A DNA stretch of 64,000 bases, taken from contig NZ_JAFMOW010000062.1 of NCBI RefSeq assembly GCF_019049675.1, positions 124,001 through 188,000 of the forward strand, given 5' to 3'. Source of the stretch: Rahnella bonaserana. GTDB lineage: Bacteria > Pseudomonadota > Gammaproteobacteria > Enterobacterales > Enterobacteriaceae. Below, in pieces: positions 39,289 to 47,353 of this stretch. The notes below the pieces were generated by a model. The model was given only the letters and a program-made list of their open reading frames with translations, had not been told where the DNA came from and made no database searches. Numbering within the stretch: position 1 is the stretch's first letter; every line of letters starts with the position of its first letter. The position numbers were made by a program, and so were the translations under genes.

Positions 39289-40044
39289 TCAGGCAGAGAC
39301 CGGCGCAGACTGACCGGCTAATTGAGAAAGCATTTCATGATTCTCAATCGTGATGTATTTACCTTTAACACTCAGCATTTCTGATTTCTGGAAACGGCCG
39401 AGCAGGCGGCTGATGGTTTCCACGGTCAGACCGAGGTAGTTACCGATATCGCCACGGGTCATCGTCAGGCGGAATTCGCGCTGAGAGAAACCACGCTGAG
39501 CGAAGCGGCGGGAGAGGTTATAGATAAATGCCGCCAGGCGTTCTTCCGCATTTTTCTTCGAAAGCAACAGGATCATATCCTGATCGCCTTTGATCTCACC
39601 ACTCATCAGACGCATCATTTGCTGACGCAGATTTGGCATTTTGCCGGACAAATCGTCCAGCGTTTCGAACGGGATTTCGCAAACCATTGAGGTTTCCAGC
39701 GCCTGAGCAAAGCTCGGATGCTGCAAGCCACCGATAGCATCGAAGCCGACTAAATCGCCTGCCAGATGGAAACCGGTAATTTGTTCGTCACCTTGTTCGG
39801 TAATGGTGTAGCTCTTGATAGTCCCGGAACGAATGGCATACAGGGATTTCAATTCGTCACCCGCTTTAAACAATGCCTGACCTTTTTGGATCGGCTTTTT
39901 CCTTTCGATAATGTTATCGAGCTGATCAAGTTCATGCTCATTAAGCGTGAAAGGAATACAAAGCTGGCTAATGCTACAGTCCTGACAATGGATCGCACAG
40001 CCACCAGATTGGATACGTCGAATAATACGCTTTTCCGGGATCAT
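39289..40044 (-). CDS. fnr: FNR, oxygen-sensing transcription regulator
   Basis: 250 residues from ATG 40044, matching E. coli FNR; the frame opens 15 codons earlier without need. Four cluster cysteines: C20, C23, C29 in the N-terminus and the one in 'SMVCEIPFE' (about 122) ligate an oxygen-labile [4Fe-4S] cluster. CRP-like sensor fold, then helix-turn-helix '[20 protein letters not shown]'. Switches genes between aerobic and anaerobic growth. A good FNR site lies in its own leader. Confidence 0.98.
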   Translation of the reverse strand: MIPEKRIIRRIQSGGCAIHCQDCSISQLCIPFTLNEHELDQLDNIIERKKPIQKGQALFKAGDELKSLYAIRSGTIKSYTITEQGDEQITGFHLAGDLVGFDAIGGLQHPSFAQALETSMVCEIPFETLDDLSGKMPNLRQQMMRLMSGEIKGDQDMILLLSKKNAEERLAAFIYNLSRRFAQRGFSQREFRLTMTRGDIGNYLGLTVETISRLLGRFQKSEMLSVKGKYITIENHEMLSQLAGQSAPVSA

Positions 40045-40474
40045 AAGAGTCACTCTGGCAATATTGATATGGGTCAATTTTAACATCATTTACGCCGAGT
40101 GATAAGTAGCTTAATGGAGCGAAAAGAGCGAAATGTTAAAAAACCCCGATTTTAAAAGGTTTTTTTTAAATAAAAAATTGATCTTCACAAGGAATTAAGC
40201 CGAACTGAGAATCAATGAGGTTTAAATCAGGATCAATTTATTGATGAAAAGAATATTTGGAGCTGGGGAAATATAGGTTTTAAATCAATTTATAGCAGGC
40301 CAGGAAGGAATTTTTTGCCCGTTTTGCATTATTTTAGCCCTGGCTAATCCTGAAATAAGCAACACAGAATTATGGCATAAACGCTCAACCGGATCGACTT
40401 TGATACCCATTCGCCTCACAACCGCTTACAATGCTCCCTTCGTTTAGCATTCGTTTACTTTTAGGAAAGGTGTC
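40045..40474. other. 430-nt divergent region between fnr and TerC-like gene
   Basis: AT-rich with the FNR-like box at 40064-40077. I looked for a yybP-ykoY manganese riboswitch ahead of the TerC-like gene and did not see its conserved GGGGAGTA elements. No coding region seen. Confidence 0.5.
40064..40077. promoter_or_regulatory. FNR-binding site in fnr leader
   Basis: TTGATATGGGTCAA matches the TTGAT-N4-ATCAA consensus in nine of ten positions and lies 20 nt upstream of the fnr start, where E. coli fnr also has a self-repression site. Confidence 0.7.
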
Positions 40475-41500
40475 ATGCAGTCCGATTCCCTGGGTTTTCC
40501 GCTGGAAACAACCATTGTCTTTGTCGTCGTGGCGGTTGCCGCGTTATTAACTGACATCTTTGCGCACCGCAGCCACAAGCCGATTGGCCTGAAAAGCGCT
40601 TCTCTCTGGACACTGTTCTGGATTGCCGTTTCCCTGAGTTTTGCCGCGTTTTTATATGTCCATCATGGCAAAGAAGTCGCCAGTCTTTTCCTGACCGGAT
40701 ATGCGCTGGAGCAGGTGCTTTCTATCGACAACCTGTTTGTGATTATGGCGATTTTCGCCTGGTTCAAGGTGCCTGACGGCTACCGTCACCGGATTTTGTA
40801 CTGGGGTGTCATTGGCGCAATCGTATTCCGCGGAATTTTCGTGGTGATCGGCACCAGTTTGCTGGCGCTCGGGCCATGGGTGGAAATGGTGTTTGCCGTA
40901 GTGATCCTCTGGACGGCGATCCTGATGATGCGTGCAGGAAATGATGACGAGGAAAATGATGATTACTCAGATCATATCGCCAACCGACTGGTTCGCCGTT
41001 TCTTCCCGGTGTTTCCAAAGCTGGTTGGCCCTCATTTTCTGGTCAGCAGTGAACAGGTTGAAGCTGAGCTGGCGAAGCCGGAAAATCAGGGCTTTAGCTT
41101 TACAGTGAAAAAGGGTGTTCGTTACGCGACGCCGTTGCTGTTATGTATTGCCGTGGTAGAGATTTCTGACCTGATGTTTGCCTTTGACAGTGTGCCGGCT
41201 GTTATCGCCGTCAGCCGCGAGCCGCTGATTGTCTATTCCGCCATGATGTTTGCCGTACTCGGTTTACGTACTATGTATTTCGTGCTTGAGGCGTTGCGTA
41301 AATATCTGGTGCATCTCGAAAAATCAGTGATTTTCCTGCTGTTCTTTGTGGCGGCAAAACTGGCACTCAATTCCAGTAATCATCTGTGGCATCACGGGAT
41401 TGAAATCAGCGCCTTAACCAGCCTCTACGTAGTTCTGGGCGTTCTTGCGCTGGGCATTATTGCCAGCTTCTTGTTTCCCGGCAAAAAAGAAGCCGCATAA
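40475..41500 (+). CDS. TerC/Alx family membrane protein
   Basis: 341 residues, about nine helices. TerC motifs with acidic residues inside helices: 'EQVLSIDNLFVIMAIF' and 'EISDLMFAFDSVPAVIAVS'. Members export manganese (Alx, MeeF-type) or accompany tellurite resistance. E. coli Alx is 321 residues. No ter operon genes are nearby, so a stand-alone Alx-like Mn exporter is the better guess; substrate not provable from sequence. Confidence 0.88.
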   Translation: MQSDSLGFPLETTIVFVVVAVAALLTDIFAHRSHKPIGLKSASLWTLFWIAVSLSFAAFLYVHHGKEVASLFLTGYALEQVLSIDNLFVIMAIFAWFKVPDGYRHRILYWGVIGAIVFRGIFVVIGTSLLALGPWVEMVFAVVILWTAILMMRAGNDDEENDDYSDHIANRLVRRFFPVFPKLVGPHFLVSSEQVEAELAKPENQGFSFTVKKGVRYATPLLLCIAVVEISDLMFAFDSVPAVIAVSREPLIVYSAMMFAVLGLRTMYFVLEALRKYLVHLEKSVIFLLFFVAAKLALNSSNHLWHHGIEISALTSLYVVLGVLALGIIASFLFPGKKEAA

Positions 41501-41522
41501 AAGCACATGACGTTGAGGCATA

Positions 41523-41550
41523 AAAAAACGCTGCGATTGCAGCGTTTTTT
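41523..41550. terminator. Bidirectional terminator
   Basis: AAAAAACGCTGC, GATT, GCAGCGTTTTTT between the TerC-like gene and the convergent glycosyltransferase. Confidence 0.9.
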
Positions 41551-41576
41551 GTTTTTTACTCTGCCGGAAAGCGACG

Positions 41577-42797
41577 TTAAACATCACCCTCGTTATCTTT
41601 TTCCACCGCTTCGTGAATGCGATCCAGCATATCAGGGAAGGCCGACTGTACACGGCTCCAGCTTGGAATAAAGGGCTTTTCGCTCGGCGTATCCACAAAC
41701 GCCTGACCGGCTTCCATAATCGCCCCTGAAAACAGCTCCACGGCAGATTCCTCGCTGTGGCGGTCAAATGATAATCCGTTCATTTTTGCGTCATTCTCAA
41801 ACCCGTCGATCATATCCAGCGCGTTACGATAGTAGGTAGCTTTGAGGATACGGAATGATTCGCTGGTAATATTCACGCCAAGTATCGCCATTTTGCGGTA
41901 AAGCGCCTTGGTGATATCGATACTCATGCGCTGAAGCCCGTTAGTCGCGTCATCTTCGGACATCGGCTGATGCTTGTGATCGTAGGTATCGGCGATATCG
42001 ACCTGACAAATACGCTTGGTCGCCGTATTACGATGAAGTTCTGAAAGTACGCCGATTTCCAGTCCCCAGTCGCTCGGGATACGCAGGTCATTCAGAATGT
42101 CCGTGCGCATCGCGAATTCACCGGAAAGCGGATAGCGGAAGGTACGCAGGTATTCCAGAAAGTCAGAGTGGCCGTAAACAATTTGCAGCGATTTCAGCAG
42201 CGGGAAGACCAGAAGACGTCCCACGCGGCCATTAAATTTACCGTCGGCGACTCGGGCATAATACCCTTTACAGAAGTCGTAATGGAAATTGGGATTGGCC
42301 ACCGGATACATAAGGCGGGCCAGCATATCGCGGCTGTACGTGACAATGTCACAATCATGTAGCCCGACAACTGACGTGCGCCGCGATGCCAGCGTATAAC
42401 CGGCACAGAACCATACGTTGCGGCCTTTGCCCGGTTCATTAGGTGAAAGATTTTCTTTTTTCAGTTCTTCATCCAGCGCTTTCAGGCGCGGACCATCATT
42501 CCATAAAATACGGTGGCGCTGCGGAAGGCGGGAAAAGAATTCACGGGCAAATAAAAACTGATCGCGATCGGCGCGATCTAAACCAATGACGATTTCTTCC
42601 AGATAGGGGACTTTCGTGAGTTCATCCACAATGCGGGTCAGTGCCGGACCTTCAAGTTCTGAGAACAACGAAGGTAATATTAATCCCATAGAACGGCGGC
42701 CTGAAAAAACCTGCAAATCGTATTCCAGCTCTTCGACTTTGCGGTTAGTCAGATTATGAAAATTGGTAATGACTCCATCCTGATAAAAATCGCTCAT
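41577..42797 (-). CDS. Glucosyl-3-phosphoglycerate synthase-like glycosyltransferase (GT81 type)
   Basis: 406 residues. Nucleotide-sugar fold with 'LILPSLFSELEGPALTRIVDE', the metal-binding DxD-like 'VVGLHDCDIVTYS', and 'LSGEFAMRTDILNDLRIPSDWGLEIGVL' (shown in two parts) typical of GpgS/MpgS-related enzymes. Likely transfers glucose or mannose from a sugar nucleotide to 3-phosphoglycerate. The next gene downstream on the same strand upstream in transcription is a YedP/MpgP-like phosphatase, completing a two-step pathway to glucosyl- or mannosylglycerate, an osmolyte. Ribosome site GGAG. Confidence 0.78.
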   Translation of the reverse strand: MSDFYQDGVITNFHNLTNRKVEELEYDLQVFSGRRSMGLILPSLFSELEGPALTRIVDELTKVPYLEEIVIGLDRADRDQFLFAREFFSRLPQRHRILWNDGPRLKALDEELKKENLSPNEPGKGRNVWFCAGYTLASRRTSVVGLHDCDIVTYSRDMLARLMYPVANPNFHYDFCKGYYARVADGKFNGRVGRLLVFPLLKSLQIVYGHSDFLEYLRTFRYPLSGEFAMRTDILNDLRIPSDWGLEIGVLSELHRNTATKRICQVDIADTYDHKHQPMSEDDATNGLQRMSIDITKALYRKMAILGVNITSESFRILKATYYRNALDMIDGFENDAKMNGLSFDRHSEESAVELFSGAIMEAGQAFVDTPSEKPFIPSWSRVQSAFPDMLDRIHEAVEKDNEGDV

Positions 42798-42916
42798 ACG
42801 GTATTCTCCAATTTTAGAATAGATAAAATTATTGGAAGTCTTCTCTGTAAATACAGAACGATAAACAATGTGAAAACAATCTATTAATAAACGTCATTTT
42901 CCTCTTAAAATTTACC

Positions 42917-43732
42917 CTAAAAAACCGGGATAAAATGACTCAGCCCCTGACTCCAGCCCTGCGGGCCAAATTCACTGGTACGAAAAACGTGTGAGATATC
43001 GTCACGATGCAGCGGCATTTCATGGTCATGATGGCCTTTGATCACCACGGCGTAATTCACTGCCTCCAGCATGGATAAATCATTCGGGCCATCGCCAATC
43101 CCGATGCTGATGACCGGTTGACCGCGTTTTTGCTGATAGCGCTCAGACAACCATTGCACCGCCTGACCTTTACCCGCACCGGCTGCCATGACGTGCCAGA
43201 ACCTTCCGCCACGGGTGAGTGCCAGACCTTCGCGGGCCAGGCATTTTTTCAGATACGCAAAATCCAGATCGTTACCAAACCAGACCAGTGGTTCAGATGC
43301 CTCGCGCTGCATGGCGAGTTCTGCTTCCGGCTCCGATAAACCCGTCCAGACGGCAACCTGATTTGGCGTGACATCGCCAAACCCGCGAAACTCAAAATCA
43401 TAACGCTGACGCAGTTCCACCAGCGTCTGGCGGATCTCGCTGTAGCCCGCGCCGTTAATATGAAACGGGACTTCATCACCGGTTCGCCACCCGGGCGGCA
43501 GATGGATCATCGCTCCATTTTCAGCAATAAAAGGCTGATGCGTCAGATGTAAAGCCGATTGCAATGCCGCGACTTCTGCTGGCGTTTTGCTGGTAGTCAG
43601 AACAAGCGGAATATTTGCCGCCGAAAGTTTGTCCAGCCAGGGTTGAGCCGGTTGCCAACTGTAATCATGATGATCGAGCAGGGAGCCATCAAGGTCAGTA
43701 AAAATAATCAAGGGATCGTCAAGGTAAGGCAT
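42917..43732 (-). CDS. yedP: Mannosyl-3-phosphoglycerate phosphatase-related HAD protein (YedP)
   Basis: 271 residues. HAD motif I 'IIFTDLDGSLLDH' (D12, D14 in this numbering about), motif II 'PLVLTTSKTPAEV', motif IV 'SIGIGDGPNDLSML'. Members dephosphorylate mannosyl- or glucosyl-3-phosphoglycerate. Transcribed ahead of the synthase-like gene with a 119-nt gap, so the two may share a message. Confidence 0.85.
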   Translation of the reverse strand: MPYLDDPLIIFTDLDGSLLDHHDYSWQPAQPWLDKLSAANIPLVLTTSKTPAEVAALQSALHLTHQPFIAENGAMIHLPPGWRTGDEVPFHINGAGYSEIRQTLVELRQRYDFEFRGFGDVTPNQVAVWTGLSEPEAELAMQREASEPLVWFGNDLDFAYLKKCLAREGLALTRGGRFWHVMAAGAGKGQAVQWLSERYQQKRGQPVISIGIGDGPNDLSMLEAVNYAVVIKGHHDHEMPLHRDDISHVFRTSEFGPQGWSQGLSHFIPVF

Positions 43733-43944
43733 CTTTTCTCCTCAATTCAGCCGGTAACAGACGCAAATCTTTAACCTTTTACTTCTGTCCCAGCAGCTAA
43801 GTATAGATAGAAAAATGAGTTTTATTGACCGTGCCGGCATTTCAGGATTTTTTACCGCCCCAGGCTGGTTTGCTGGCAGCTTTACCCGCAGGGGGTTTAC
43901 AGGGATAATTTGCAGCAGTCCCACCGCTGAAAAGAGGTAAGCAG

Positions 43945-44511
43945 ATGAGCAAAGATGATGATTTATTCAGTCAGGAAATGGCCGGAGTTCAGCCACTGGC
44001 GTCGGATAAACGGGTGGTCTACCTCAAAAACTCAGTCTCCGGACAGAAGGTCAGCAACGCAGAAGAAACGGAAAAACGTGAAAATCCTCTGACCACTGGC
44101 TTTCTGAATATCCAGCCGTGCGACGAGCCGCTCGGGTATAAGCACGATGGTGTGCAGCAGGGCGTCCTCGACAAACTCCGTCAGGGAAAATATCCGCTGG
44201 AAGCCAGCCTGAATCTGTTGCGCAAACCGGTCGAACAGTGTCGTCAGGAGCTTTTTACTTTCTTCTGCCAGGCTCAGGCCGAAAATCTGCGTACTTTGCT
44301 GATCATCCACGGTCGCGGGCGTGATGATGAAAGTCATGCCAACATTGTGCGCAGTTATCTCGCCAAATGGCTGAAACAGCTTGATGACGTTCAGGCGTTC
44401 TGCGTGGCCATCCAAAAAGATGGCGGTGCCGGTGCCTGTTATGTCGCGCTGAAAAAATCCGCGCAGGCGAAACAGGAAAACTGGGAACGTCACGCTAAAC
44501 GCAGTCGCTGA
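43945..44511 (+). CDS. smrA: Smr-domain DNA endonuclease SmrA
   Basis: 188 residues (E. coli YdaL/SmrA 187). N-terminal SmrA region 'DLFSQEMAGVQPL' and a C-terminal Smr domain with 'LLIIHGRGRDDESHANIVRS'. MutS2-like Smr domains nick nucleic acid; the biological substrate is unknown. Ribosome site AGAGG. Same neighbourhood (fnr/uspE) as in E. coli. Confidence 0.9.
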   Translation: MSKDDDLFSQEMAGVQPLASDKRVVYLKNSVSGQKVSNAEETEKRENPLTTGFLNIQPCDEPLGYKHDGVQQGVLDKLRQGKYPLEASLNLLRKPVEQCRQELFTFFCQAQAENLRTLLIIHGRGRDDESHANIVRSYLAKWLKQLDDVQAFCVAIQKDGGAGACYVALKKSAQAKQENWERHAKRSR

Positions 44512-44588
44512 TGTTTGCCGGCACGTTAACTCAACGTTTGTTGCAGCGTGGTTTAAGCGCTACCCCTTACTGTCCTGACACTTTTCCA

Positions 44589-44604
44589 TGCCCGGAAACG
44601 GGCA
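44589..44604 (+). repeat. GAAA-tetraloop hairpin before apbE
   Basis: TGCCCG, GAAA, CGGGCA, perfect 6-bp stem 18 nt upstream of the apbE start. No T run follows, so it is more likely a leader-RNA structure than a terminator. Confidence 0.45.
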
Positions 44605-44622
44605 CTTAATTGAGCTATTTGC

Positions 44623-45672
44623 ATGTTCCTGAAACCGATTTATTTGCGCGGCGCGCTGTTGCTTTGCGGCGTCACTCTCTTATCTGCCTGTGATCGTAAC
44701 GCGGCTGAACAGGGCGACACGATGGTGATTGAAGGTAAAACCATGGGCACGTTTTACCGCGTCAGTCTGGCGGGTGTGGACAAAAGTCGTGAAGCTGCAC
44801 TGCGTGAACAAATCGAGGCGCAGCTCAAAGAAGACGATCACCAGCTGTCGACATATAAAGACGACTCGGTGCTTTCGCGCTTTAATCAGTATCAGGGCAA
44901 CGTGCCGCAACCTGTCAGCGCAGGCATGGCCGATGCAATCGTCACGTCGATGCGCATCGGGATGCTGACCGGCGGCGCGATGGATATCACCGTTGGCCCG
45001 CTGGTCAATCTGTGGGGCTTCGGGCCTGACAAACAACCAGTCAAAACGCCGACGCCGGAGCAGATTGCTGCCGCACGTAAACTGACCGGATTACAGCATC
45101 TGAAAGTGATCCAGCAAAGCGACGGACAGTATCTGCAAAAAGATTTGCCGGGAATGTATGTCGATCTTTCAACCGTTGGCGAGGGTTACGCCACGGATCA
45201 TCTGGCGCGGCTGATTGAAGGCAACGGTATCAGCAATTATCTGGTGTCCGTGGGCGGCGCAGTGGTGTCCCGCGGACATAATGCGAAGGGCAATCCGTGG
45301 CAGGTGGCGATTCAGAAACCGACGGATAAAGAAACGGCCGTGCAGGCGATTGTCGATTTACAGGGCATGGGCATCAGCACGTCCGGCAGCTATCGCAATT
45401 ATTATGAACTGGATGGTAAACGCCTTTCGCACATTATTGATCCCGCCACGGGTTCGCCGATCACGCACAAGCTTGTATCCGCGACGGTGATTGCGCCCAC
45501 CGCGCTGGAAGCCGATGGCTGGGATACCGGACTGATGGTGCTGGGCACGCATAAAGCGCTGGCGCTGGCGGAAAAACAGCATCTGGCGGTGTATCTGATC
45601 ACCAAAGAAGGCGACACGTTTAAAAGTTATATGTCGCCACAGTTCAAAGCCTATCTGAAAGATCCGGAATAA
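44623..45672 (+). CDS. apbE: FAD:protein FMN transferase (ApbE lipoprotein)
   Basis: 349 residues. Attaches FMN to Thr of proteins such as NqrB/C and RnfD/G in the periplasm. Lipoprotein signal with lipobox 'LLSAC' (Cys about 23), substrate region 'MGTFYRVSLAG', 'GPLVNLWGFGP', 'VDLSTVGEGYATDHLA', and Mg-binding 'ATVIAPTALEADGWDTGLM'. Family length 330-350. Confidence 0.95.
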   Translation: MFLKPIYLRGALLLCGVTLLSACDRNAAEQGDTMVIEGKTMGTFYRVSLAGVDKSREAALREQIEAQLKEDDHQLSTYKDDSVLSRFNQYQGNVPQPVSAGMADAIVTSMRIGMLTGGAMDITVGPLVNLWGFGPDKQPVKTPTPEQIAAARKLTGLQHLKVIQQSDGQYLQKDLPGMYVDLSTVGEGYATDHLARLIEGNGISNYLVSVGGAVVSRGHNAKGNPWQVAIQKPTDKETAVQAIVDLQGMGISTSGSYRNYYELDGKRLSHIIDPATGSPITHKLVSATVIAPTALEADGWDTGLMVLGTHKALALAEKQHLAVYLITKEGDTFKSYMSPQFKAYLKDPE

Positions 45673-45694
45673 TTCTGCGTACTGAATGTCCGGA

Positions 45695-46597
45695 TTACAT
45701 CGCCCCGTGCAGTTTTTCTGAGAGAAAATCCAGAAACACCCTCAGCGCGGGTGACTGGCCTTTATGACTGGCATACAACGCAGAAATGGAAGACGGCTGC
45801 GTTTGCCAGTCAGGTAGCAGAGACGTCAATTTGCCTTCGTGCAGACTTTGTTTGCAGGCCATTTCCGGCAACAATGCGATGCCCATGCCATCCACCGCCG
45901 CCTGATGTAAAACCAGTAAATTATTGCTGATCAGGCGGGGGGTTAACGATACCTTTCGGGTTCCTTCCTGCGGATGAACCAGTTCCCACTGCGAACCGGC
46001 CCACGGTGTTTTACGCGCCAGCGTTGGCAGATAACTCAGCTGATCCACAGAGGGTGGCGCAGGTAATGCCGCAATAAACGACGGACTGGCAACCAGCACG
46101 TAATTCAGCGTCCCGAGCGGTTTGCGGTACAACCCGGAATCCTCCAGAGGTTCGCTGTGCGAATGTATCGTCACATCAAAATTCTCCTCGAGTAAATCCA
46201 CGCTGCGGTTAATAGCCAGAAGTTCCAATGTGATAGCCGGGAAACGTGTCAGAAACCCGGTCATCAGCGGAGCTACGATCATTTCCGCCATCATTACCGG
46301 TGTGCAAACACGCAACAATCCGCTGGGATTTTGCTGTAAGTCGTCAATCACCTGTTGTGCCGTTTGCGCCTGTTGCAGCAGTTTCTGGCATTCGATGGCG
46401 TAGCACTCGCCGGTGCTGGTCACGGAAAAATGGCGGGAAGTGCGTTGCAGTAACCGAACCCCCAGACGGGTTTCCAGTGCGTCAATCCGGCGGCTGAGCA
46501 GGGATTTTGAAACGCCCAGCGCCCGCGCTGCGGCGGTGAATCCCTGATGCTGGACGACGGCGGCAAACAGCGCCATATCATTGAGATTATCGTTCAT
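45695..46597 (-). CDS. LysR-family regulator, divergent from azoreductase
   Basis: 300 residues from ATG 46597 (GAGAAG upstream), usual LysR length. N-terminal winged HTH 'GFTAAARALGVSKSLLSRRI'; effector domain from about 90 begins 'GLLRVCTPVMMAEMIVAPL'. Closest in style to the DsdC/AaeR/CrgA group that controls quinone or aromatic-stress genes next door. Shares the 46598-46721 promoter with the azoreductase, which it probably controls. Confidence 0.9.
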   Translation of the reverse strand: MNDNLNDMALFAAVVQHQGFTAAARALGVSKSLLSRRIDALETRLGVRLLQRTSRHFSVTSTGECYAIECQKLLQQAQTAQQVIDDLQQNPSGLLRVCTPVMMAEMIVAPLMTGFLTRFPAITLELLAINRSVDLLEENFDVTIHSHSEPLEDSGLYRKPLGTLNYVLVASPSFIAALPAPPSVDQLSYLPTLARKTPWAGSQWELVHPQEGTRKVSLTPRLISNNLLVLHQAAVDGMGIALLPEMACKQSLHEGKLTSLLPDWQTQPSSISALYASHKGQSPALRVFLDFLSEKLHGAM

Positions 46598-46721
46598 CTG
46601 GCTTCTCACATTCATCGTTGCAAAAGAGCAACGATGTGTTGCCATATTAGATATTTCAGGCCATATGAACAACGATTATCCTGTGTTCATTCCGCTAACT
46701 ATCTGCCTGCAGGACATAAAA

Positions 46722-47336
46722 ATGAAAATATTACATATCGATTCAAGCCCGTTTATTAACGAGTCCGTTTCACGTGAACTTTCGGCGATGATTGTGACGG
46801 AACTTTGTTCACGTCATCCGGAGGCCAGCGTAACCTATCGCGATCTCGGTACCACGCCACCGCCGCACCTTTCAGCCAGTGCCATGAGCCTGCTACACAA
46901 CGCGCAGGATGTGACAATCACGCCAGAGTTGCAGGCCGAACTTGACGGGATTTACCAGTCAATCGAAGAACTGATCGCCTGCGACGTGCTGGTGATTGGC
47001 GCTCCGATGTATAACCACTCCATTCCCAGCAACCTGAAAGCGTGGCTGGATCAGGTCTGTCAGAAGGGCAAAACATTCCGTTATACCCCGCAGGGCGTGG
47101 TCGGGCTGATCCCGGGTAAGACGGCTTTTGTTGCTTCAAGTCGCGGTGGCGTTTACAGCACCCCGGAAACTCTCCCGCATGATTTTCAGGAGCCGTATCT
47201 GGCGTCGATTCTGGAACTGATGGGCGTAGCGGATTGCCACATTATTCGTGCTGAAGGCGTGAGCCGTCAGGCAATTGGCCGCGAGAAAGGGCTGGCAGAG
47301 GGAAGGGAAACGCTGCTTCAGATCCTCAGTAACTGA
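46722..47336 (+). CDS. FMN-dependent NADH-azoreductase (AzoR-like)
   Basis: 204 residues from ATG 46722 with AGGA 8 nt upstream; the open frame extends to 46581 but would overlap the divergent regulator. Flavodoxin-like fold with 'KILHIDSSPFINESVSRELS' and 'LVIGAPMYNHSIPSNLKAWLD'. Reduces quinones or azo compounds by two electrons. E. coli AzoR is 201 residues. Confidence 0.92.
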   Translation: MKILHIDSSPFINESVSRELSAMIVTELCSRHPEASVTYRDLGTTPPPHLSASAMSLLHNAQDVTITPELQAELDGIYQSIEELIACDVLVIGAPMYNHSIPSNLKAWLDQVCQKGKTFRYTPQGVVGLIPGKTAFVASSRGGVYSTPETLPHDFQEPYLASILELMGVADCHIIRAEGVSRQAIGREKGLAEGRETLLQILSN

Positions 47337-47353
47337 AACAGCGTTGCCTGGTT

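Noticed and set aside
40090-40474. Manganese (yybP-ykoY) riboswitch ahead of the TerC-like gene
   Set aside because: The conserved G-rich elements could not be found in the leader.
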